Positions 46,334 through 54,638 of a stretch of 64,000 nucleotides of DNA are shown here, in pieces. The stretch lies in NCBI RefSeq assembly GCF_001580535.1, contig NZ_LHZA01000157.1, forward strand, positions 62,001 through 126,000, given 5' to 3'. The position numbers and the translations under genes were made by a program. Every line of letters begins with the position of its first letter. Within the stretch, counting starts at the first letter, position 1. The DNA comes from Acetobacter cerevisiae. GTDB taxonomy: Bacteria > Pseudomonadota > Alphaproteobacteria > Acetobacterales > Acetobacteraceae. The notes beneath the pieces are model-generated. The model made no database searches. It was given only the letters and a program-made list of their open reading frames with translations, and was not told the DNA's origin.

Positions 46334-47893
46334 TCAGACCGGCAGGCTGGTCGGGCGCGTGAGCGCATACCAGCGGACCATAAGCAGTCGGGAAAGCAGG
46401 AGGGTCGTGAACAGGGTGGTCACGATACCGATGGTGATGGTCAGCGCGAAGCCACGCACAGGGCCTGTGCCAAACACAAACAGCATGACGTGGGCCAGCA
46501 GGGCCGTGGCGTTACTATCCACAATGGTGGAGGTGGCGCGTTCAAAACCGGCCTGCATGGCTGCGAGCGGGGTGCGGCCCCGAGCGACTTCTTCCCGGAT
46601 GCGTTCATTGATCAGGATGTTGGCATCCACCGCCATCCCGAGCGTCAGCAACATCCCGGCCATACCCGGCAGGGTCAGGGTGGCTTCAAACAGGGAAAGA
46701 ATGGCGACCATCAGCACAAGGTTGGCCAGCAGGGCGACGTTCGCATACCAGCCAAAGCGGCCATAAAACAGCGCCATAAACAGGATAACGAACACAAAGC
46801 CCGCCGCCAGACTGAGCATGCCTGCCCGGATGGAATCGGCACCAAGAGACGGGCCGATGGTGCGCTGTTCCATGACGCTCAGCGGGGCCGGGAGGGCACC
46901 AGCACGGAGCATCAGAGCCAGATCAGTTGCTTTCTGAGCATCAAAACCGCCAGTGATCTGGCCGCTGCCGCCCGTAATGGGGGAGCGGATGACCGGGGCT
47001 TCAATCACCTTGTTATCCAGCACAATGGCAAAGCGACGGCCGACATTGGCCTGCGTGACCGTGGAGAACGCGTGCGTGCCGACAGAATCGAACGTGAAGG
47101 TCACCGCCCATTCGCCGCTCTGGGAATCAATCACAGCGCCGGCGTTGGTCAGGTCCGTGCCGTCCACGTCCACGTGGTCATAAACCGGCAGCGGCGGGCC
47201 TTCACCTTCAGTGGACATCGGCAGCAGGCTTACGCCGGGAGGCGCTGCCGTTGCGTGCATGGGGTTGGGGTCCACCAGACGGAACGTCATTTTTGCGGTG
47301 GTGCCCAGCAGCGCCTTGATGCGTTCCGGGTCACTCACACCGGGCAGTTCGACCACAATGCGGTCATCGCCCTGACGGGTGATTTCCGGGTCAACCGCGC
47401 CGGTGGCGTCAATACGGCGGCGAACAATCTCGATGGACTGCGTCACAGCTTCCCGCGCACGGGCTTTCAGTGCTTCCGGAGAGAGGGTGAGGACAATGCT
47501 GCCATTATCCTGCTTCTTCACGCTGAATTCGTTGGGGACGACGCGCGGCAGCTTGTTGAGGGCTGCGAGGTCAGCTTCCGTTTCCGATGCATCACGCGGC
47601 ATGAAGGTCACCGTGCTGGCGTCCGCATTGGTGGTGATGTTGCGGTAGCCGAGCTGGGACTTCAGCAGCGTCTCACGCGTGCTGTCCGCCAGGGTTTGCA
47701 GCCTGTCATGCGTCAGGCTTTTGAGGTCCACCTGCATGAGCAGATAGGACCCGCCGCGCAGATCCAGCCCCAGATGAATCTGGCGCCAGGGCATGGAAGG
47801 GAAGGGATTGCGCAGACCATTGGGCAGGCAGAGCAGCAGCCCTAAAAGGCACACACCCAGTACCGAGGCCAACTTGAGGCGGCTGTAATACAT
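46334..47893 (-). CDS. secD: Protein translocase subunit SecD
   Basis: The 519-residue partner of SecF has a first helix, the GLDLRGGSYLLMQVD motif, and a large periplasmic region (P1 base and head, with IVRRRIDATGAVDPEI and DDRIVVELPGVSD). The C-terminal five-helix bundle includes ITGGFDAQKATDLALMLRAG and GMAVDANILINERIREE. I chose the ATG at 47893, preceded by GGTGAGA; upstream frame extensions lack support. Confidence 0.95.
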   Translation of the reverse strand: MYYSRLKLASVLGVCLLGLLLCLPNGLRNPFPSMPWRQIHLGLDLRGGSYLLMQVDLKSLTHDRLQTLADSTRETLLKSQLGYRNITTNADASTVTFMPRDASETEADLAALNKLPRVVPNEFSVKKQDNGSIVLTLSPEALKARAREAVTQSIEIVRRRIDATGAVDPEITRQGDDRIVVELPGVSDPERIKALLGTTAKMTFRLVDPNPMHATAAPPGVSLLPMSTEGEGPPLPVYDHVDVDGTDLTNAGAVIDSQSGEWAVTFTFDSVGTHAFSTVTQANVGRRFAIVLDNKVIEAPVIRSPITGGSGQITGGFDAQKATDLALMLRAGALPAPLSVMEQRTIGPSLGADSIRAGMLSLAAGFVFVILFMALFYGRFGWYANVALLANLVLMVAILSLFEATLTLPGMAGMLLTLGMAVDANILINERIREEVARGRTPLAAMQAGFERATSTIVDSNATALLAHVMLFVFGTGPVRGFALTITIGIVTTLFTTLLLSRLLMVRWYALTRPTSLPV

Positions 47894-48263
47894 TCTCACC
47901 TGATCAATCGATTTTTGTCGCCCGGAACATGCCGCTCCCTTGCGTGCGATGCAACACTCCACAGACATTTGCAGACCTGTGTGGCGGGATTCGGCGGGCG
48001 GCAGTGGCGGGGTTGCATCACATTTCCGAGGCACACCCGGCTTTGAAGCGGGGCGGAAGAGCCACAAATCACTAACTGTCTCCGAAACGACCGGATTCGG
48101 TCGGGGCGGAAAAATTTATGGTTTTTTTACGGACTGCCGGACATCCGGGGCTTTTGGGGGCGGTGTGCTTTTTGCAGGACGCACGTGATTTTGGGATTTT
48201 GGTCGGAGGCTGCTACCGCTGACGGCAACGCCATGAGGCACAGGGTCGGGAAGGTCAGGAAAG
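47894..48263. other. Divergent intergenic region between secD and the Gfo/Idh gene
   Basis: About 370 bases with no convincing gene. It holds several G-rich runs and a GACCG/CGGTC hairpin with a 4-base loop, but no clear promoter match. The secDF and oxidoreductase promoters must be here. Confidence 0.4.
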
Positions 48264-49244
48264 ATGGACAAAACGCTGCGGGTTGGGGTGATTGGGGCCG
48301 GGCATTTTGGACGGTACCATACCCTGAAGGTCAAAGAGGTGCCCCGCGAGACGCTTGTCGGTCTGTTTGACCCGGATGCAAAGCGGGCGGCCGTGGTTGC
48401 GAAGGAAGCCGGTTGCCCCGTCATGGGGTCAGTCGAAGAGCTGCTGGCCGCGTGTGATGCCGTGGTGGTGGCGGCTCCTGCGGAATATCATTTTGACCTG
48501 GCGACCGAGGCCTTGCGGGCCGGCAAGCATGTTCTGGTGGAAAAGCCGGTGGCGGCGACGCTGGAGCAGGCGGACTTCCTCATCACGCTCGCCGAGCAGA
48601 GCGGGCTGGTGTGTCAGGTCGGGCATCTGCTGCGCTATTCCGCCGAGCATGAGGCCATTACCAAACGAATCACCCGGCCTCTCTATATTGAGGCGACGCG
48701 CATTGCGCCCTTCAAGCCACGTGGCACGGATGTGTCCGTTATTCTGGACCTGATGATTCATGATCTGGATCTGGTTCTGGCGATTGTGGACAGCCCCATT
48801 GAGCAGGTGGATGCGCTGGGGGCGGCGGTCAGTTCGGAATACGAAGACATCGCCAATGCCCGCGTGCGCTTTGAAAATGGCTGTGTGGCGACCATTACCG
48901 CCAGTCGTATTTCCCTCAAGACAGAGCGCCGGATGCGGCTGTTTTCTGAGGAAGGCTATCTGTCGGCAGATTTCGGGAAGCGTGAGCTGACCATGATTGG
49001 CCGGGAGAAAGGTCTGCCGCTGCCCGGCACGGGCGGATTCCGTCGGGAAGCGATTTCATGGAAAGATCATGATTCGCTGTTTGCGGAGCATGAGGCTTTT
49101 GTGGCCTCTTGTCTTGACGGCGCGCCCGTTAAGGTGGATGCCCGGGCCGGACGACGCGCTCTGGCTGCAGCTCTGGCTGTGGCAGACGGGATTACAGAGT
49201 CACGACGCCGGATGGAGATGTCGGGGCTGATCAACGCGGGCTAA
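48264..49244 (+). CDS. Gfo/Idh/MocA family NAD(P)-dependent oxidoreductase
   Basis: A 326-residue sugar-type dehydrogenase with an N-terminal Rossmann domain (VGVIGAGHFGRYHT), the EKP motif in VLVEKPVAAT, and the catalytic segment around DLMIHDLDLVLAI. AGGAAAG precedes the ATG. Relatives include UDP-N-acetylglucosamine 3-dehydrogenase of the GnnA type, used for amide-linked lipid A, but no gnnB or lpx gene is adjacent, so the substrate stays open. Confidence 0.82.
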   Translation: MDKTLRVGVIGAGHFGRYHTLKVKEVPRETLVGLFDPDAKRAAVVAKEAGCPVMGSVEELLAACDAVVVAAPAEYHFDLATEALRAGKHVLVEKPVAATLEQADFLITLAEQSGLVCQVGHLLRYSAEHEAITKRITRPLYIEATRIAPFKPRGTDVSVILDLMIHDLDLVLAIVDSPIEQVDALGAAVSSEYEDIANARVRFENGCVATITASRISLKTERRMRLFSEEGYLSADFGKRELTMIGREKGLPLPGTGGFRREAISWKDHDSLFAEHEAFVASCLDGAPVKVDARAGRRALAAALAVADGITESRRRMEMSGLINAG

Positions 49245-49338
49245 AAAAACTTTGGCCGGCTGAAATAATTTATGATCAGCCAGAAACTGCCATCTTTTCA
49301 AACACAAGCCTTTTTTGGGTCTGTGAGCGTAAAAAAAT

Positions 49339-49384
49339 CACTAGATATAGGGGCGCATATGTCGCATGAACGCGACATATGGTG
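49339..49384 (+). promoter_or_regulatory. Tandem NrdR-box-like sites upstream of nrdAB
   Basis: CACTAGATATAGGG (49339-49352) matches 12 of 14 positions of the symmetric NrdR-type box CACTATATATAGTG, and CGCGACATATGGTG (49371-49384) matches 10 of 14. Their centres are 32 bases apart, about three helical turns, as for known NrdR box pairs. The second box overlaps a perfect 10-base inverted repeat, CATATGTCGC (49356-49365) and GCGACATATG (49372-49381). They lie 90-130 bases before the nrdA ATG. Confidence 0.6.
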
Positions 49385-49472
49385 AGGCACGAGAGCGCGG
49401 GGCATGACTCCTGTGTGTCTTAGCGCCTCTCAAGCCAGATCACGCAAATGCAAAAAACCGGAGCACGCCACC

Positions 49473-51410
49473 ATGAGTCTGATCGACGTTCAGGAAAATG
49501 AAAGCCGTCGTTCCATGTCCGGCTCCGGGGAAGAAGCAGACCTGTTTGAACCCGGTAAGCTGGAAGACATGGTGCAGCTGCCCGGCCACCATCAGGTGCG
49601 CGTGGATCGCTCTCGCGATGCCCTGCTGACGCCGTTTGGCAAGGCAACGCTGGATAACCGCTATCTGCTGCCGGATGAGGGCTATCAGGATCTCTTTGGG
49701 CGTGTTGCGTCCTATTACGGGGCCGACGCAGGGCACGCACAGCGTATCTATGACTATATGAGCCAGCATTGGTTCATGCCTGCAACGCCGGTTCTGTCCA
49801 ATGGCGGCACCACCCGTGGTCTGCCGATTTCCTGCTTCCTGAATGAAGCTAGTGACAGCCTCGACGGTATCGTCGGCCTGTGGAACGAGAATGTCTGGTT
49901 GGCCAGCAAGGGCGGCGGCATTGGGTCCTATTGGGGCAACCTGCGCTCTATTGGTGAAAATGTTGGCCGCAACGGCAAGACGTCCGGTGTGATTCCGTTC
50001 ATCCGCGTGATGGACAGCCTGACGCTGGCCATTAGTCAGGGGTCTCTGCGTCGCGGGTCTGCTGCCGTGTATCTGCCGGTCTGGCACCCTGAAATTGAAG
50101 AATTTGTAGAAATCCGCCGCCCGACCGGGGGTGACCCCAACCGTAAGGCGCTGAACCTGCACCATGGCGTGCTGGTGTCTGACGCCTTTATGCGGGCTGT
50201 GGAAGCGGACGAGGAATGGGGCCTGCTTTCCCCGCGCGATAATTCCGTGATCCGTAAGGTTTCGGCCCGCGCGCTGTGGATTCGTATCCTGACGGCCCGC
50301 ATGGAGCAGGGCGAGCCGTACATCGTCTATTCCGACCATGTGAACAACGCCCGGCCTGAGCACCACAAGCTGGCAGGGCTTGAGGTCAAGACCTCCAATC
50401 TATGCTCGGAAATTACGCTGCCGACCGGGATTGATCACCACGGCAAACAGCGGACGGCTGTGTGCTGCCTGTCCTCCCTGAACCTGGAAACATGGGATCA
50501 GTGGAACGAAAATCCGCAGTTCATTGAAGACGTCATGCTGTTCCTGGATAACGTGCTGCAGGACTTTATTGACCGCGCCCCCCCGGAAATGAAGAAGGCC
50601 GCCTATGCGGCCTCGCGTGAGCGGTCAGTCGGGCTTGGCGTTATGGGTTTCCATTCCTTCCTGCAGGCCAAGAATGTGCCGTTTGAAGGCGTTGTGGCCA
50701 AAGTCTGGAACCGTAAGGTGTTCAAGCACATTCGTGAGCAGGCTGACGCGGCTTCCCGCAAGCTGGCGGACCTGCGCGGGGCCTGCCCGGATGCAGCGGA
50801 GTATGGCATTCAGGAACGCTTCTCCAACAAGATGGCCATTGCCCCGACGGCCTCCATCTCCATCATTGCTGGCAATGCCAGCCCGGGGATCGAGCCGATT
50901 GCGGCAAACGTCTTCCTGCAGAAAACGCTCTCCGGCTCCTTCACGGTGCGCAACCGCCACCTGCAGAAACTGTTGAAAGAGAAGGGGAAGGATACGGAGG
51001 AAATCTGGTCCTTCATCACCCTGAACAAAGGCAGCGTGCAGGAGCTGGACTTCCTGACCCAGCAGGAAAAGGATGTCTTCAAGACCGCCTTTGAACTGGA
51101 TCAGCGCTGGATTGTGGAACATGCGGCAGACCGCCAGCCGTATGTGTGTCAGGCGCAGTCAGTAAACCTGTTCCTGCCCGCCAACGTGCATAAGCGTGAC
51201 CTGCACCAGATCCACCACATGGCCTGGAAGAAGGGCCTGAAGTCTCTGTATTACTGCCGGTCCCTGTCTATCCAGCGGGCAGACACGGTGAGTAACGTGC
51301 TGACCAAGGAAGGCGTTCTGGCGGCCGAGGCCGCCCAGCGTGCAGGTGTCGCACCCGAAGCCCCGACGTCTAACGGGAGCAACTATGATGAATGTCTGGC
51401 CTGTCAGTAA
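49473..51410 (+). CDS. nrdA: Ribonucleoside-diphosphate reductase, alpha subunit (class Ia type)
   Basis: This catalytic subunit reduces NDPs to dNDPs. The 645-residue chain has the active-site region GLPISCFLNEASDSLDGI, the second redox Cys in TSNLCSEI, the barrel motifs NLHHGVLVSDAFMRAV and MAIAPTASISIIAGNASPG, the radical-transfer Tyr pair in KKGLKSLYYCRS, and the C-terminal CLACQ thiols. It lacks an N-terminal ATP-cone: the barrel starts within about 45 residues. The ATG at 49473 is preferred to a longer frame from 49404. nrdB follows after 59 bases. Confidence 0.95.
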   Translation: MSLIDVQENESRRSMSGSGEEADLFEPGKLEDMVQLPGHHQVRVDRSRDALLTPFGKATLDNRYLLPDEGYQDLFGRVASYYGADAGHAQRIYDYMSQHWFMPATPVLSNGGTTRGLPISCFLNEASDSLDGIVGLWNENVWLASKGGGIGSYWGNLRSIGENVGRNGKTSGVIPFIRVMDSLTLAISQGSLRRGSAAVYLPVWHPEIEEFVEIRRPTGGDPNRKALNLHHGVLVSDAFMRAVEADEEWGLLSPRDNSVIRKVSARALWIRILTARMEQGEPYIVYSDHVNNARPEHHKLAGLEVKTSNLCSEITLPTGIDHHGKQRTAVCCLSSLNLETWDQWNENPQFIEDVMLFLDNVLQDFIDRAPPEMKKAAYAASRERSVGLGVMGFHSFLQAKNVPFEGVVAKVWNRKVFKHIREQADAASRKLADLRGACPDAAEYGIQERFSNKMAIAPTASISIIAGNASPGIEPIAANVFLQKTLSGSFTVRNRHLQKLLKEKGKDTEEIWSFITLNKGSVQELDFLTQQEKDVFKTAFELDQRWIVEHAADRQPYVCQAQSVNLFLPANVHKRDLHQIHHMAWKKGLKSLYYCRSLSIQRADTVSNVLTKEGVLAAEAAQRAGVAPEAPTSNGSNYDECLACQ

Positions 51411-51469
51411 ATCTTCATAACCTCTTGTAACCAGATGATTTTAAAACTTTCCGTTGTAAGGATAGTCTC

Positions 51470-52486
51470 ATGAGCGAAAAACCTGCCGGAACGGGCGAAC
51501 AGGAACAGCATTTCGACCTGCTGACCGCAAACCCCGTCTACAAGCCCTTTCGCTATCCGTGGGCTTATGATGCCTGGCTGACGCAGCAGCGCGTGCACTG
51601 GCTGCCGGAAGAAGTGCCGCTGGCTGATGACGTGAAAGACTGGCACCGCGTGCTGAATGACAGCGAGCGGAACCTTGTGACGCAGATTTTCCGGTTCTTC
51701 ACCCAGTCTGACGTCGAGGTGAACAACTGCTACATGAAGCATTACAGCCGGGTGTTCAAACCGACTGAAGTGCTGATGATGCTCTCAGCGTTCTCCAACA
51801 TTGAGACCATCCATATCGCGGCCTACAGCTATCTGCTTGATACGCTGGGGATGCCGGAGACGGAATATTCTGCATTCCTTAAGTATAAGGAAATGAAGGA
51901 TAAATATGATTACATGCAGGCGTTCTCTGTGGACAGCAAGCATGAAATCGCCAAGACGCTGGCAGCGTTCGGGGCCTTTACCGAAGGGCTTCAGCTGTTC
52001 GCCTCCTTCGCCATTCTGCTGAACTTCCCCCGCTTCAACAAGCTGAAGGGGATGGGGCAGATTGTCTCCTGGTCCGTGCGTGATGAAACGCTGCACTGCC
52101 TGTCCGTGATCCGCCTGTTCCGTGAGTTTATCCATGAAAACCCGGAAATCTGGACGGATGCATTTCAGCAGGAACTGCGTGAAATCTGCGCCACCATTGT
52201 TGAGCATGAAGAGGCCTTTATTGACCTCGCGTTTGAAATGGGTGCGGTCGAGGGGCTGAATGCGGAGCAGGTGAAAACCTACATCCACTTCATTGCTGAT
52301 CGCCGTCTGATCCAGCTCGGTCTGGACCCGCTCTACAACACGACGACCAATCCGCTGCCCTGGCTGGATGACATGCTGAACGCGGTGGAACACACCAACT
52401 TCTTTGAAAACCGGGCTACGGAATATAGCCGTGCCTCTACCACGGGGACGTGGGAAGAAGCCTTTGAGGCGTCTGTTTTCGAATAA
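51470..52486 (+). CDS. nrdB: Ribonucleoside-diphosphate reductase, beta subunit
   Basis: The 338-residue radical-generating subunit has the di-iron ligands Asp81, Glu112, His115, Glu172, Glu206 and His209 and the likely radical Tyr119 (IETIHIAAYSYLL). The C-terminal tail ends EEAFEASVFE, the peptide that docks into NrdA. TAAGGA precedes the ATG. No ATP-cone is present, so neither subunit carries the usual activity switch. Confidence 0.95.
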   Translation: MSEKPAGTGEQEQHFDLLTANPVYKPFRYPWAYDAWLTQQRVHWLPEEVPLADDVKDWHRVLNDSERNLVTQIFRFFTQSDVEVNNCYMKHYSRVFKPTEVLMMLSAFSNIETIHIAAYSYLLDTLGMPETEYSAFLKYKEMKDKYDYMQAFSVDSKHEIAKTLAAFGAFTEGLQLFASFAILLNFPRFNKLKGMGQIVSWSVRDETLHCLSVIRLFREFIHENPEIWTDAFQQELREICATIVEHEEAFIDLAFEMGAVEGLNAEQVKTYIHFIADRRLIQLGLDPLYNTTTNPLPWLDDMLNAVEHTNFFENRATEYSRASTTGTWEEAFEASVFE

Positions 52487-52522
52487 GTCGACCGGGTTCT
52501 GAAAATCGGGTTCTGAATTTTT

Positions 52523-52555
52523 GTCTGGCGTAGTCCCCTAAAGGCTACGCCAGAC
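52523..52555. terminator. Hairpin between nrdB and the convergent methyltransferase gene
   Basis: A perfect 11-base-pair inverted repeat, GTCTGGCGTAG (52523-52533) and CTACGCCAGAC (52545-52555). Neither side has a good T run, so it may end or stabilise transcripts without being a textbook terminator. Confidence 0.5.
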
Positions 52556-52582
52556 GTGTTTGGAAGCCTCAGAGAGAGCCGT

Positions 52583-53368
52583 TTACGTTGCGTTGCGCCC
52601 TCGGCGTGGCTCCAGAGGGACTCGTGCCTCTTGCAGACCGGGCAGTGCTGCTCCGTCTTCCAGCACAGCACGTGCCTGCGCTGTGAAGCTGCCATCCTCT
52701 TCATGCAAAATCATACCCGGCAGCAGGCGGGCGGGGCTGCGCACGCCGTAACGGGCTTGCAGCAGGAGAATGCGCGCCTCTCGTCCGGCCTTGGGCCAGA
52801 AGGGGTAGGTGGTCACGCCGCCAAAGCCGCTTTCCGTCAGTTGGGCAATGGCGGCGGCCATCAGGCTCACGGGGAGTGCCAGCGTCAGGCTGCCTTTATG
52901 CCGGAGCAGGCGTGCGCTGCCGCGTATCCAGAGTTTCAGGGTGTCCCGTTGGGCTCTGCGGGCGAGGTCGCGCCGTTCAATGACGGAGGCCGTACCGTCC
53001 GGGTCATGCCAGGGTGGATTCGCAAAACAATGATCGAACAGCCCGTCCGGCAGCATCTCCGGAAAGCGGGCATTGAGAATAGTGAGTCCCTCTCGCGCAT
53101 TCGCGCTGAGGTTCTGGCGGGCGAGGGTGGCTGTCTCCGCGTTCTGCTCCACGCCTGTGCCTGTCAGCCCTGCTATGCGCTGGCTCAGGCAAAGAAGGCC
53201 AGCGCCCGCGCCACAGCCGATTTCCGCCACGCGCTGCGGGGCGCGGGCAGGAACGGCAGCAGCCATAAGCACTGGTTCCAGGCCGGTTCTGTAACCAATG
53301 CGGAACTGGGAGTAGGCAATCCGGCCCCCCAGTAAGGTGTCATGAGAAAGGTCTGAAGGATGGGCCAT
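52583..53368 (-). CDS. tRNA1(Val) (adenine-N6)-methyltransferase-like protein (TrmN6/YfiC family)
   Basis: A 261-residue class I SAM-dependent methyltransferase. The start LLGGRIAYSQFRIGYRTGLEPVLMAA matches the TrmN6 N-terminal signature (a GYRxGxDxxLLAA-like motif). The SAM loop is EIGCGAGAGLLCLS and the base-flipping motif NPPW sits at 117-120. Members methylate A37 of tRNA-Val; this target is inferred from family. It is divergent from the polyprenyl synthase gene. Confidence 0.82.
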   Translation of the reverse strand: MAHPSDLSHDTLLGGRIAYSQFRIGYRTGLEPVLMAAAVPARAPQRVAEIGCGAGAGLLCLSQRIAGLTGTGVEQNAETATLARQNLSANAREGLTILNARFPEMLPDGLFDHCFANPPWHDPDGTASVIERRDLARRAQRDTLKLWIRGSARLLRHKGSLTLALPVSLMAAAIAQLTESGFGGVTTYPFWPKAGREARILLLQARYGVRSPARLLPGMILHEEDGSFTAQARAVLEDGAALPGLQEARVPLEPRRGRNAT

Positions 53369-53416
53369 AAACGGGTCTTAACTAAAAGTGTCTGGCAGTC
53401 TTGAAGCGGTTGGAGC

Positions 53417-53445
53417 TTGACCGTTTTTCTGGTGCCCCGCATATG
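53417..53445 (+). promoter_or_regulatory. Possible sigma-70 promoter of the polyprenyl synthase gene
   Basis: TTGACC (53417-53422, 5 of 6 matches) and CATATG (53440-53445, 3 of 6) are separated by 17 bases, about 100 bases before the likely GTG start. The -10 match is weak. Confidence 0.3.
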
Positions 53446-53551
53446 GTTGGGCGTCAACTCATCCCATGGCTGGGGGATATAGCGTTTGGGTGTTGCAGTT
53501 AGTCTGCCAGAATCTGGTAGGGCCACAAGCCAGGATGGATCTAGTGTTTCT

Positions 53552-54556
53552 GTGAGTAAGCCAGGAGAAGCGGGCTTAAAAGCCCTGGCCGATTACCTCG
53601 CGCAGGATATGCGCGCCTGTAATCAGGTTATTGTTGCGCGAATGCAAAGCCCGGTTGCGCTTATCCCGCAGCTCGCCGCGCATCTTGTTGCCGCTGGGGG
53701 CAAGCGCCTGCGTCCGTTGCTGACGCTGGCTGCGGCCCGGCTCTGCGGGTACGATAATCAGGACGGCAAGCTGCGGCATGTCGAAATTGCGGCCTGCGTC
53801 GAGTTTATTCATACCGCCACGCTGCTGCATGATGATGTGGTGGATGAAAGCCAGCTCCGCCGTGGGCTCGCCAGCGCCAATGCCATTTTTGGCAATAAGG
53901 CGTCCGTGCTGGTGGGTGATTTCCTGTTCGCCCGGGCGTTCCAGATTCTCACAGCCGATGCCTCGCTGGATGTGATGGCGATTCTCTCTGCGGCCTCCGC
54001 CACGCTGGCGGAAGGCGAGGTCATGCAGATGACCACGCAGAATGATCTCTCCACCTCAGTCGATCAGTATTTGCAGGTGATCTATGGCAAAACCGCGGCA
54101 CTGTTTGCTGCCGCGTGTGAAGCCGGGGCCGTGATTGGCGAGGCCACACCGGAACAGCGCGAGGCCCTGCGGGTCTATGGCGCTAATCTGGGCATGGCCT
54201 TCCAGCTGGTGGACGATGCGCTGGATTACGCTGCGGATCAGGCTGTGCTGGGCAAGGAAGTGGGTGATGATTTCCGTGAAGGAAAAGTCACCCTGCCGGT
54301 TCTGGCAGCCTATGAAGCGGGCAGCGAGGAAGACCGGGTTTTCTGGCGTCGCGTGATTGAAGACTCCGAGCAGAAGCCGGAAGATCTGGACGCAGCGTTG
54401 GCGCTGATTGCCCGAACCGATGCCATTGGTGCAACACTGCGCAAAGCGGAAGAATATGCAGCTAAGGCCCGTGAAGCACTGGCGCTGTTCCCGGAATGTG
54501 AAATTCATTCTCTGCTGATTGAAACCGCCAGCTATTCAGCGAGCCGGGAACGCTAA
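53552..54556 (+). CDS. ispB: Long-chain polyprenyl diphosphate synthase
   Basis: This trans-prenyltransferase makes the isoprenoid side chain of ubiquinone. The product has the first Asp-rich motif LLHDDVVDES, GGKRLRPLLTLAAA, the second Asp-rich region QLVDDALDYAAD, and KEVGDDFREGKVTLP. The start is uncertain: the GTG at 53552 gives a 334-residue protein beginning MSKPGEAGLKALADYLAQDM, while a TTG at 53486 would add 22 unconserved residues. Chain length (often decaprenyl in acetic acid bacteria) cannot be read directly. A strong terminator follows. Confidence 0.9.
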   Translation: MSKPGEAGLKALADYLAQDMRACNQVIVARMQSPVALIPQLAAHLVAAGGKRLRPLLTLAAARLCGYDNQDGKLRHVEIAACVEFIHTATLLHDDVVDESQLRRGLASANAIFGNKASVLVGDFLFARAFQILTADASLDVMAILSAASATLAEGEVMQMTTQNDLSTSVDQYLQVIYGKTAALFAAACEAGAVIGEATPEQREALRVYGANLGMAFQLVDDALDYAADQAVLGKEVGDDFREGKVTLPVLAAYEAGSEEDRVFWRRVIEDSEQKPEDLDAALALIARTDAIGATLRKAEEYAAKAREALALFPECEIHSLLIETASYSASRER

Positions 54557-54588
54557 ACCGCGTTTTGACAGCAGCTGTATGAAATTGG

Positions 54589-54619
54589 AAAGGGTGGCCG
54601 GATGGGCCACCCTTTTTTT
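54589..54619 (+). terminator. Terminator of the polyprenyl synthase gene
   Basis: A perfect 11-base-pair stem, AAAGGGTGGCC (54589-54599) and GGCCACCCTTT (54605-54615), with a 5-base loop and a T run to 54619. The convergent gene ends at 54639. Confidence 0.92.
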
Positions 54620-54638
54620 ATGGACAGAGTGGGTGTCC

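Noticed and set aside
45980-47845. 621-codon plus-strand frame opposite secD/secF
   Set aside because: It spans two real minus-strand genes and their junction and is full of His, Gln, Gly and Arg; a shadow frame.
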